Shown here: positions 54,815 through 64,000 of the stretch, in pieces
Numbering within the stretch: the first letter of the stretch is position 1
Layout: every line of letters starts with the position of its first letter
NCBI RefSeq assembly: GCF_002811925.1
Contig: NZ_NPDS01000010.1
Span: forward strand, 124,001-188,000
Direction of reading: 5' to 3'
DNA: 64,000 nucleotides
Source: Leptospira barantonii
GTDB lineage: Bacteria > Spirochaetota > Leptospiria > Leptospirales > Leptospiraceae
Notes under the pieces: model-generated
Database searches by the model: none
Told to the model about the DNA's origin: nothing
What the model saw: only the letters and a program-made list of their open reading frames with translations
Position numbers and translations under genes: made by a program

Positions 54815-55558
54815 ATGAAAGGGTTTTTATCCGGATCGAAACTTTCGTTTTTGGGAATCGTTCTGTTGTTCATCGGATGTTCTTCGTTTCCGCGGGAAAA
54901 ACCCTCGGTGATTCCGAACGATCAAAAACTTCTTCTCGGATTCATCAACGAAGACGGTCGAGTCTACAGTTCCAAGATCGGCGTTAAAACGAAATACAAG
55001 GAAGCCGAGGACAAACTCAATCAATTCGAAGAGAAAGTCCACAAACCCTTGATGGAACGTTTCGATAAACGAATCGAGGAGATTAAAAAACACGGACTCG
55101 AACTCGAAAAAAACAGTACATCGATCAAAAGACAATTGGTCGCGGCCGTTTTGATCGCATTGATCGTTCCGATTCCCGGCGCGGTGGAAACCGTTCTTAC
55201 CGTGGGTTTGATCACGATCGCATATAGAAAGATCCGCGAAAAAAAAGAGGATCGGATCGCAAAGGCCGCAGTGGAGGAGTTGATTCAAAACTGCGACGCC
55301 GCGCGTGAAAATCTGATCGAGTTTCAAAAAAATCAACTTTCCGATTTCGTAAAGAATTGGAGAAAGGAATTCAAAAAAGAAACGAATCACGTAGTCAGTC
55401 ATACAGATCCGAACGATATTCGAATCTACGACTTTGTGAGTGAAAAGTTTCAGAAAGACGGGGAGTGGTTGAAGAGCCGGGCGGAAACGGAACTTACACA
55501 CGCGAATCAATACTGCGCTCAGGAAATCGCATTCAAAAATCCTGAAATCAAAAAATAA
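54815..55558 (+). CDS. Putative lipoprotein with coiled coil and internal hydrophobic segment
   Basis: A 247-residue protein with leader [22 protein letters not shown] (cysteine 22) and SSFPREK; lipobox LFIGC. After a beta-containing part, residues 55-110 form a charged coiled coil ([18 protein letters not shown]), followed by a hydrophobic stretch ([24 protein letters not shown], about 108-132), and a charged helical tail. The middle segment suggests a second membrane contact. Family unknown. A TTG two codons upstream could also serve as start. It is 20 bases before the pirin gene. Confidence 0.6.
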   Translation: MKGFLSGSKLSFLGIVLLFIGCSSFPREKPSVIPNDQKLLLGFINEDGRVYSSKIGVKTKYKEAEDKLNQFEEKVHKPLMERFDKRIEEIKKHGLELEKNSTSIKRQLVAAVLIALIVPIPGAVETVLTVGLITIAYRKIREKKEDRIAKAAVEELIQNCDAARENLIEFQKNQLSDFVKNWRKEFKKETNHVVSHTDPNDIRIYDFVSEKFQKDGEWLKSRAETELTHANQYCAQEIAFKNPEIKK

Positions 55559-55578
55559 ACAGTCTAAGTTTTAATCTT

Positions 55579-56442
55579 ATGAAAATCATTTCAGCAATCC
55601 TCAAAGATCTCGGAGACAATTTTCGAGTTCGAAGAATTCTTCCCTCGATCGAAGCGCGTCACGTCGGACCGTTCGTATTCGTGGATCACATGGGACCCGT
55701 TCCGATTCAAACCGGAAAAGAACTTTCGGTTCGTCCTCATCCTCATATAGGACTTGCGACGATTACGTATTTGTATGACGGAGTTATTTTTCACAGAGAC
55801 AGCATCGGGTCCGAGACTGCGATTCGTCCTTACGAAGTCAATTGGATGACCGCGGGGAACGGGATCGCACACAGCGAACGTTCTCAGTTGGATTCTCAAT
55901 ACACTTTTTTGGAAGGAATTCAAACCTGGGTCGCGCTTCCAAAAGAATACGAAGAAGTGGACGCTGAATTTTTTCACCTCGATCGCAAGGACATTCCGGT
56001 CATTCACGGAGACGGATGGGAACTCAGACTTGCCGCCGGAGAATTCTTAGGAAAAAAATCTCCCGTAAAAGTTTATTCAACTTTGTTCTACGCGGACTTG
56101 GAAACAAAACCAAACGCAAAGGGAGAATGGAAAATTCCAGACGATCAGGAATCCGCGTTGTATGTCGCTCGAGGAAGTTTGAAGATACAAGGTCAGACGA
56201 TCGGAATCGGTCAGATGGCGGTGTTCGCGCCCGGTGAAACCATAGAGTTTTCCTCCGAAGAAGGAAGCAGGGCGATTCTTTTAGGCGGCATTCCGTTTCC
56301 GGAACAAAGACATCTTTGGTGGAATTTCGTTTCGACTTCCTTGGAAAGAATCGAAAAGGCGAAACTGGAATGGAAGGAAGAACGTTTTCCAAAAGTTCCG
56401 GGCGAAACGGAACGAATTCCGTTGCCCGAACCTAAATTATAA
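55579..56442 (+). CDS. Pirin family protein
   Basis: A 287-residue bicupin. The N-terminal cupin holds the metal-binding histidines in [17 protein letters not shown] and HRDSIGSE, then GIAHSERSQ and a glutamate nearby, as in pirins that bind iron or act as quercetinases. The C-terminal cupin has [16 protein letters not shown]. Pirins are cytosolic, with varied roles; the substrate here is unknown. Its stop is two bases from the convergent molybdopterin gene's stop. Confidence 0.9.
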   Translation: MKIISAILKDLGDNFRVRRILPSIEARHVGPFVFVDHMGPVPIQTGKELSVRPHPHIGLATITYLYDGVIFHRDSIGSETAIRPYEVNWMTAGNGIAHSERSQLDSQYTFLEGIQTWVALPKEYEEVDAEFFHLDRKDIPVIHGDGWELRLAAGEFLGKKSPVKVYSTLFYADLETKPNAKGEWKIPDDQESALYVARGSLKIQGQTIGIGQMAVFAPGETIEFSSEEGSRAILLGGIPFPEQRHLWWNFVSTSLERIEKAKLEWKEERFPKVPGETERIPLPEPKL

Positions 56443-56444
56443 TA

Positions 56445-58595
56445 TTAGGATTTACGAATGCTTACGGGGACGCCGCTGAATGCCGCGTTTCCCGAAAGTT
56501 CGTCGATCGCTTTTTCGTCCGTAAGATCGTTGATGCTCACACCCGCGAACTGACTCGCCACATTCAAACGAACCCCGTTTTTTCCGTGACCAAAACCGTG
56601 CGGAATACTCACAACACCCGGCATGATTTCGTCCGTGATTTCGGTTTGAATCAGAATTTTTCCGACTCTGGATTCCACTTGAACCTCTTCCTCTTCGCCG
56701 ATTCCAAGTGAACGCGCGTCGTCGGGATGAATCATCAACGTACAACGATTTTTACCGGTCATCAATTTGGGAAGATTGTGCATCCAGGAATTGTTGTTTC
56801 TTAAATGTCTTCTGCCGATCAAAAGAAAATTCTTACCGTTTTCCGGAACGGACCATTCTTCGAACGTACTCGCAAGTCTTGGAAGATCTTCGAGGATCGG
56901 TTTGGGAAGAAGGTTTATCTTTTTATTCTCCGTCAAAAGTCTTTCGGGAAAACAAGTCATCAAAGGACCGAGGTCGATTCCGTGAGGATTCTCCTTTAAC
57001 AATTGAATGTTGAGCATACGATTGTGTTTTCCTTTTTCACCGTACGGTCCGCCTTTTAATGCGAAGTCGATGATAGAAGCAGGCCCGAGTTTGGTGGTGA
57101 TGAGTTCGCTCGGAAGAGGTTTACCGGAACGTAAAAGCTCGAGACGTTTCGTAAGATCCACAAAAATTTCCCAGTCGTGAAGCATTCCCGGTTGCGGTTC
57201 GAAAACCGGTTGTGCGTATTTCGTAGTATTACGAACGGCGAATACGTTAAAGATCATATCGTAGTGATCGTGTTCCAACGTCGAAGTCGGCGGGAGAATG
57301 TAGTTTGCGTGTTTTGTGGTTTCGTTGATGTAAAAATCCACGGAAACCATAAATTCAAGATTTTGAATGCCTTCTTCCAACTTCGCGCCGTTAGGCGTGG
57401 ATAAAACCGGATTCCCCGCCGAGGTGACAAGCGCTCTGACCTGACCTTCTCCCCGAGTGAGAATTTCATCGGAAAGTGCGGCGACCGGAAGTTCTCCGTT
57501 GAACTCGGGAAGTTTGCGGACCCTCGAATGAAAGGAATGGAAACTACCCGGAGAACTTTTTAACGCTCCTTTCGGATCGATCGGATCCACCGCGGGAAGG
57601 GTGAACATCGCGCCCCCGCGTTTGTCCATGTTCCCGCTCAGAACGTTCACAAGATTGATGAGCCACTGGGAAAGAGTTCCGAATGCTTGTGTGGAAACTC
57701 CGATTCTTCCGTAACAAACCGCGCTTTCGGAAGATGTAAATTCCAGCGCGATTCGTTCGATCGTAGCCGCGTCGACTCCGGTGACTTTTTCCACTTTGGA
57801 AGGCGCATAACGCGAGGAGAGTTCGCGGATCCGGTTCAGTTCCTCCGAATCCCAAAGCGCGGAGGATTTTACGAGATTCTTCTCGAAAAACACATTCAAA
57901 ATCGCTAATAAAAAGAAAGCGTCGGCTCCGGGACGGATAAAAACGTGTTCGTCGGCATTGGAAGCCGTTTCCGTTTTTCTCGGATCGACCACGACGAACT
58001 TACCGCCTCGTTCCTGAAGTTCCTTCAGTCTTTTTTTGACGTCGGGAACGGTCATCAAACTGCCGTTAGACGCAAACGGATTTCCGCCCAGGATCAGAAA
58101 GTATTTCGTATGATCGATGTCCGGGATCGGAATCAAAAGCTGATGTCCGAACATAAGATAGGAAACGAGCTGATGCGGAAGCTGATCCACGGAAGTCGCG
58201 GAATATTGATTTTTCGTTTTTAAACGATTGGTAAAACGATCTCCGAACAACATAGAACCGTAGTTGTGAACGTTCGGATTTCCGTTGTAAATCGCGACTG
58301 CGTCGTTTCCGTATTTGTTTTGGATTTCAAAAAGAGCCTTTGCGGTTTCGGAAAGGGCTTCGACCCAAGTCACTTGAACCCAACCTTGTTCCGTTCTTTT
58401 GACCGGAAACTTGAGACGATCCGGATCTTCGTAGAGATTTTTGAGTTCGGGTCCTTTTGCGCAGAGATGACCTCGGCTAAACGGATCCTCTTTGTCGCCT
58501 CGAATCGCCGAAATTTTTCCGTCTTCGACTTCGATTCTAAGACCACACATTGCCTCGCAAAGTGTACAAGAACGATAGTGGGTTTGTGAACTCAT
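56445..58595 (-). CDS. Molybdopterin-dependent oxidoreductase
   Basis: A 716-residue DMSO-reductase superfamily enzyme. The N-terminal [4Fe-4S] site is CTLCEAMCGLRI (cysteines near 10, 13, 17) with a fourth cysteine in HLCAKGPEL. The bis-MGD contacts include GNPNVHNYGSML, GGNPFASNGSLM, VVDPRKTETA and the C-terminal GHGKNGVRLNVAS. No Tat signal is visible at the N-terminus, so it should be cytosolic. It is like formate/other dehydrogenase-type catalytic subunits; no partner subunit genes are adjacent, and the electron acceptor is unknown. Confidence 0.85.
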   Translation of the reverse strand: MSSQTHYRSCTLCEAMCGLRIEVEDGKISAIRGDKEDPFSRGHLCAKGPELKNLYEDPDRLKFPVKRTEQGWVQVTWVEALSETAKALFEIQNKYGNDAVAIYNGNPNVHNYGSMLFGDRFTNRLKTKNQYSATSVDQLPHQLVSYLMFGHQLLIPIPDIDHTKYFLILGGNPFASNGSLMTVPDVKKRLKELQERGGKFVVVDPRKTETASNADEHVFIRPGADAFFLLAILNVFFEKNLVKSSALWDSEELNRIRELSSRYAPSKVEKVTGVDAATIERIALEFTSSESAVCYGRIGVSTQAFGTLSQWLINLVNVLSGNMDKRGGAMFTLPAVDPIDPKGALKSSPGSFHSFHSRVRKLPEFNGELPVAALSDEILTRGEGQVRALVTSAGNPVLSTPNGAKLEEGIQNLEFMVSVDFYINETTKHANYILPPTSTLEHDHYDMIFNVFAVRNTTKYAQPVFEPQPGMLHDWEIFVDLTKRLELLRSGKPLPSELITTKLGPASIIDFALKGGPYGEKGKHNRMLNIQLLKENPHGIDLGPLMTCFPERLLTENKKINLLPKPILEDLPRLASTFEEWSVPENGKNFLLIGRRHLRNNNSWMHNLPKLMTGKNRCTLMIHPDDARSLGIGEEEEVQVESRVGKILIQTEITDEIMPGVVSIPHGFGHGKNGVRLNVASQFAGVSINDLTDEKAIDELSGNAAFSGVPVSIRKS

Positions 58596-58771
58596 AAAAT
58601 TCTCCCTAGTTTCAACACATTGATAGAATCCCGAATTTCAAAATGGGCAAGAATTTTATAATCTCAAAGGTGATCCAAGGGAAAATAAAACGTTTTTTGG
58701 CTCAATCTTACGCCCAATGTCCCGCTCGATCTATCTAAAAAAGTGAGGGCTTCGTTTTCAAAAGGCTTTTC

Positions 58772-59242
58772 ATGAAAGCGGAGAATCGAATTCTTTCCTT
58801 TATGTCAGTAGAACCGGATCCAGACCTCAAACTTCAAAAGGACTTTGCCGAAGCGTTCTTTTTGGAATTTCGAGAATTCTTCGGAGATGAAAAAGAACTC
58901 GGGTATGAACTATATTCTTTAAGCGGGGGAGAATCCGGTCCGAAAGGGAGTTGGGCGACGTTTACGATTCGCAATCCTTTCGGAGGAAGATCTCTCGTGT
59001 TTCGATACGATCCGACTTCTCATACTTTTTTCGCGATGCTCAAGATTCAGGTGATTCCCGGTGAAGAAGATTGGGATTTGGATTCTTTGTTTCGACGAAA
59101 GGGTTATCCGGTTCCCGAGTTTACGGAATCCTTAAAACGCGCGGGAGAATGGATCTTTCATTCGATTGCGAGACATTATTTCGGTGCGATCTTCGAGTTT
59201 TGTCCCCGCATCTTAGAACCCGATTTTGTTCCGGGAGAATGA
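58772..59242 (+). CDS. Hypothetical protein
   Basis: A 156-residue soluble protein of unknown family. It is acidic and mixed alpha/beta: a helix (QKDFAEAFFLEFREFFGD) and a beta region with FTIRNPFGGRSLVFRYDP and HTFFAMLKIQVIP, ending in helices (AGEWIFHSIARHYFGAIFEF). No signal peptide or cysteine motif. It lies between the molybdopterin oxidoreductase gene (divergent) and the ankyrin gene, with a 149-base gap after it. Confidence 0.65.
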   Translation: MKAENRILSFMSVEPDPDLKLQKDFAEAFFLEFREFFGDEKELGYELYSLSGGESGPKGSWATFTIRNPFGGRSLVFRYDPTSHTFFAMLKIQVIPGEEDWDLDSLFRRKGYPVPEFTESLKRAGEWIFHSIARHYFGAIFEFCPRILEPDFVPGE

Positions 59243-59391
59243 GATAGAATCGAATCGCTCGTAACGAATCGTCGAATCGCACGCGCTGTGTTGCGCTTTT
59301 GAGTTATGGTTACACATTATCGAGTTATAACGCGACGTCAAAAAGAAGAATTCAAACTTGTTGATTCATTCAAACCCAGAAAGGATCGACC

Positions 59392-61371
59392 ATGTCCCTA
59401 TCCGAACACGAATTACAAGAAGCACTTTCCAAGGCCATTCTCAGCCAAGAAGAATCGAAGATTCAAGAACTGATTTCCGCAGGCGCCGATCCGAATCGTA
59501 TAACGTATGTTAAAAGTCTGGAAGTTCCTCTTTGGTTCAGCGCTTTGCCGATCAGTTTTTCAGGCGGTGTTTCCTTTAAGTCGAAATCTCTTTCGGTGCT
59601 TCTTCAAAACGGAGCCGACATACACGCATCCAACGGAAAAGGAAGCAACGCTCTTTCCAGTCTTGTATATTATTGTAAGGACATCGAAAGGTTTTCCGAA
59701 GCCGTAAAAGTTCTCGTTTCATTCGGTATGAATCTGAATCAAGGAAAGGAAACCGGAAAAACCATTCTTTACAGCGCGGTATATGCGAGAGATTTTAAGA
59801 AAGTAAAATTCTTACTCGAACAAGGCGTCGATCCGAATACGGTCGATATCAAAGACGGAGAATCTCCTTTGATCCGCGCTTGTATCAATTCCGATAAGGG
59901 TCAGGACGAAATCTTAAAGATCGTGGACGCGTTGATTACAGCGGGCGCGGACGTAAACGTTCACGAAACTTGGACGGGACGATCTTCTTTGATGTGGGCG
60001 GTTCGACAAGGGAATTTGGACGTTGCAAAACTTTTAGCAAAGGCGGGGGCCGATCTAAAGGCGGAAAATCCAAAAGAGAATCTAAACGCGTATTTGACCG
60101 CATTGGAATTAAAACACTACGACATCGTAGAATGGTTGGACGGACTGGGCGCAAAAGATACATCCGCACGACCTTACAGAGCTTTACAATATAAGAATAT
60201 TCAAAAAGAAGAATGGAAAGAATCGATTGCCGCCGGTCTCAAAGCGAAGGACGTTTTCCCGGACGATTGGAAGGTCCCGTATAATATCGCGTTTGCATAT
60301 TGGAAACTGGGTGCCTTGGTGGAATCCGGTCAATGGGCGCAGAAAACCCTCGAAATAGAATTCAATCTGGGCGCCTTGAATTTGATTTTTACGAATTACA
60401 TTCACAAATCCGATCCGGAAGGAGCTCTTTCCGTTTGGAAAAAATACAAGGCTCAGGTTATGGAGGACAAAGGCAACAGCGGCGACAAGGGAAACGTTTT
60501 AACGAACGTCCTTTGGGCTTATTATGCGACAAAAAAATATTCCGAGGCGATCGAAGATCTGGGAAATCCTTGGAGCATTTCCACGGATGAGAATACCTTT
60601 TTTCTCAACTTGGCCTGCATTTATGTTGCGTTAGGCGATACGGCGTCGGCGATTCGGGCGGTTATGGAAACTCTTCGTCGCAAATATCCGATCGATAAGT
60701 TGAAGAAGGACGCCGATCTAGAACCTTTGGCGGGAACGACCGCGTTTCGAGTGTTGATCGACAACGTAAACAATCCGCATGTCAGCGAAACCGTTTCTCG
60801 CGGAAACGATTTCATCGAACTGATCTGGAACGACGACGAAGTCATCGAACGCAATCAGTTTGCGGAAGAGGAAATTTCTCAGAACGTTTTTAAGTTCGAT
60901 TCTCCACACGAAGCCTTGCTTAAGTTCGCCGAACTGGAGGACGAACATATCGGAACCGGTTGGAAATTGGATTCTTCCAAAGTCCTGGATGTAGAAGACG
61001 ATTTAGCGGCGGAGCTAAACGAAGTTTTGATGGAGTATGCGGATTCTCAAAAAGCGGATTTAGGCGCTTTGCTTCTCGAATGGGATTATGAAGACGACGG
61101 ATTCTCCTATTATCTTTGTCTCGAAACCTATCAAAACTTGGAAAAGGCCCGCAAACGATATTCGGAATACCACGGTACGGATCGGAATACGGTCTACGAA
61201 AACAATCTCGAACATCGGGATCGGATTTACGCGCAGGTTTCTTTTGAAAGAATGATCGACCGTTTGATCCAAGGAGAAGGTTTTCAAAAGGTGAAGAAAC
61301 TTCCTTTGTTTTTCTTTGTTCACGCCGAGCATGATTCGGGGAACGAATTCTCGGTCGAACGAAAGGTTTGA
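59392..61371 (+). CDS. Ankyrin-repeat/TPR protein with a unique C-terminal domain
   Basis: A 659-residue protein without signal peptide. Residues 20-260 hold about six ankyrin repeats (for example LLQNGADIHASNGKGSNALSSL, AVYARDFKKVKFLLEQGVDPN, WAVRQGNLDVAKLLAKAGADLKAE); residues 270-470 hold TPR-like helical pairs (YNIAFAYWKLGALVESGQWAQKTL, FFLNLACIYVALGDTASAIRAV). The last 190 residues are acidic, mixed alpha/beta and match no family I know (LIWNDDEVIERNQFAEEE, VLMEYADSQKADLGALLLEWDYEDDG). An AGAAAGGA site eight bases upstream sets the start. Probably a protein-binding scaffold. Confidence 0.75.
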   Translation: MSLSEHELQEALSKAILSQEESKIQELISAGADPNRITYVKSLEVPLWFSALPISFSGGVSFKSKSLSVLLQNGADIHASNGKGSNALSSLVYYCKDIERFSEAVKVLVSFGMNLNQGKETGKTILYSAVYARDFKKVKFLLEQGVDPNTVDIKDGESPLIRACINSDKGQDEILKIVDALITAGADVNVHETWTGRSSLMWAVRQGNLDVAKLLAKAGADLKAENPKENLNAYLTALELKHYDIVEWLDGLGAKDTSARPYRALQYKNIQKEEWKESIAAGLKAKDVFPDDWKVPYNIAFAYWKLGALVESGQWAQKTLEIEFNLGALNLIFTNYIHKSDPEGALSVWKKYKAQVMEDKGNSGDKGNVLTNVLWAYYATKKYSEAIEDLGNPWSISTDENTFFLNLACIYVALGDTASAIRAVMETLRRKYPIDKLKKDADLEPLAGTTAFRVLIDNVNNPHVSETVSRGNDFIELIWNDDEVIERNQFAEEEISQNVFKFDSPHEALLKFAELEDEHIGTGWKLDSSKVLDVEDDLAAELNEVLMEYADSQKADLGALLLEWDYEDDGFSYYLCLETYQNLEKARKRYSEYHGTDRNTVYENNLEHRDRIYAQVSFERMIDRLIQGEGFQKVKKLPLFFFVHAEHDSGNEFSVERKV

Positions 61372-61383
61372 GAACCTGAGAAT

Positions 61384-61476
61384 GTGGGAACTACCACGTT
61401 TTTAGAAATCCGGGAATCCTTTCGATCTCCAACGAGTGTAGGAACTACTTCGTTTTCGTAGATCGGGAAATCCTTG
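61384..61476. repeat. Tandem pair of imperfect palindromic repeat units upstream of bipA
   Basis: Two units of about 37-40 bases: unit one starts GTGGGAACTACCAC (61384-61397) followed by GTTTTTAGAAATC; unit two starts GTAGGAACTACTTCG (61438-61452) followed by GTTTTCGTAGATC. Both share GGGAA(A/T)...CCTT after a similar spacer. The GTNGGAACT core is the same type as the palindromes of the composite element, but without the GC hairpin. The pair lies between the ankyrin gene and bipA and may terminate transcription. Confidence 0.65.
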
Positions 61477-61539
61477 TTTCAAACCGGTTAAAAGATTCTT
61501 CCTTTAAAAAATTGACAAAAAACAAGGTTTACACCACAA

Positions 61540-63385
<1,846 letters not shown>

Positions 63386-63391
63386 AACTTC

Positions 63392-63434
63392 TTTCGAGAG
63401 TTTTGGATTCGTTATGGATCTGAAACTCTCGAAA
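63392..63434 (+). terminator. Hairpin after bipA, possible terminator
   Basis: TTTCGAGAGTTT (63392-63403) pairs with AAACTCTCGAAA (63423-63434), a 12-bp stem six bases after the stop codon. It is followed by A-rich rather than T-rich sequence on this strand, so it may work in both directions only weakly. Confidence 0.5.
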
Positions 63435-63439
63435 AAATT

Positions 63440-64000
63440 CTCTTTTCGATTCACATTCAATTCCGAACTTCCCATCTGATTCTTCCCTTCCTTCTATTTC
63501 ACTTTTCTCTTCGGTTGATGTCTTTCCATCTCACTCTCTTTTAAATTTCATTTCTTTTCTTCTTTCCTCTTGATTTCATTTCCCTTCTCTTCTCGTTTTT
63601 TAATTTGATATTAACTCTTCGTTTTAATTTTCATTTCGATTTTCTAAACTTCTATTTCAAAAAATTCACTTTATATTTCGTTCCGAATCAAAGGTCTTTG
63701 GTTCCTCTTTCTTTGTTACTCGTTTCTCATTTCATATTTCAGTTTATAAAAACGAATCTTAGAATTTCGAAAAGATGGAACCGATCCAGATAATCTTCTG
63801 TCTACGGAGAATAGAAAGGATTCAAAGAATAGAATATAATAATTTTCTCCGCAGAATGCGAATCGTAAAACCAACGTTAGTTGCAATTGGATTTATGATT
63901 CAACCGTGTTCATTTATAACAACAAAGAGGATTAAAAATGAAACTGATTGTTGTTATAGGAGAATGTTTTAGTTCTGACGATAAAATTTGGATCTGATCG
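63440..64000. other. Gene-poor, pyrimidine-rich tail of the window
   Basis: From about 63460 to 63745 the plus strand is strongly biased to T and C with recurring TTTCATTTC-like blocks. No coding frame with family marks is seen; two frames of about 60 codons in it look like chance. Near the end, AAAGAGG is followed eight bases later by ATG at 63938, opening a 19-codon frame that ends at 63997 (MKLIVVIGECFSSDDKIWI). This could be a small peptide or a degraded gene start. Confidence 0.5.

Noticed and set aside
63605..63972. Two short frames in the pyrimidine-rich tail
   Set aside because: Composition is driven by the sequence bias, there is no ribosome-binding site, and the peptides look random.

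Overview
The window reads as chromosomal DNA of a spirochaete of the genus Leptospira, most likely a pathogen-clade species. The call rests on gene content and style: many lipoproteins with spirochaete-type lipoboxes, a split cell-division/peptidoglycan cluster, an ECF41-type sigma factor, a PerR-like operator in front of a di-haem peroxidase, and families typical of leptospires. The species cannot be fixed from the sequence alone. I see no rRNA or tRNA genes, CRISPR array, prophage or intact insertion sequence.

Layout. 1-6947: a tight plus-strand peptidoglycan/division operon (rsmH end, ftsL-like, murE, mraY, ftsW, murG, murC) with start/stop overlaps. 6954-10290: a thioredoxin-TPR protein, hisE and a GT-C-like membrane protein whose 3' end runs into a dispersed repeat. 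10291-15684 (minus): a cytochrome c maturation cluster (ccmE with a CxxxY haem motif, ccmF, a CcmH-like protein, a zinc-ribbon CcmI-like protein, a lipoprotein), a YdcF protein and a tautomerase. 16000-19101 (minus): a probable metal-uptake operon (His-rich exported protein, TonB-dependent receptor, Cys-rich lipoprotein). 19249-26795: DUF1272 protein, ECF sigma/FecR pair with a divergent exported protein, an SGNH lipoprotein gene broken by an in-frame stop, an outer-membrane protein, an acyltransferase, a lipoprotein and a hydrolase. 26872-32000: small transporter, NHL lipoprotein, a racemase-like CoA-transferase family enzyme with an acyl-CoA dehydrogenase, and a Crp/Fnr regulator. 32087-36900: hydrolase lipoprotein, ECF41 sigma factor with its flavoprotein partner, a di-haem peroxidase behind a PerR-like box, and a MarR regulator. 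37011-42342: hotdog protein, methyltransferase, TolC-like protein and YyaL-like protein. 42537-46866 (minus): MBOAT/SGNH O-acylation pair, rsfS and an LCP-like protein. 47009-56442: acyl-CoA ligase, a HEPN/MNT toxin-antitoxin pair, a DUF1566 protein, thioredoxin-like protein, methyltransferase, DNA glycosylase, MFS transporter, lipoprotein and pirin. 56445-64000: molybdopterin oxidoreductase, ankyrin/TPR protein, BipA, and a pyrimidine-rich gene-poor tail.

The most unusual non-coding signal is a family of about 150-165 bp elements (three copies) bounded by short GTCGGA-type palindromes with a central GC-rich hairpin; a related palindrome occurs twice in tandem before bipA. Other points of interest are the variant Ccm system, an Sm-like module shared between an anti-sigma factor and its divergent neighbour, and the nonsense codon in a lipoprotein signal peptide.
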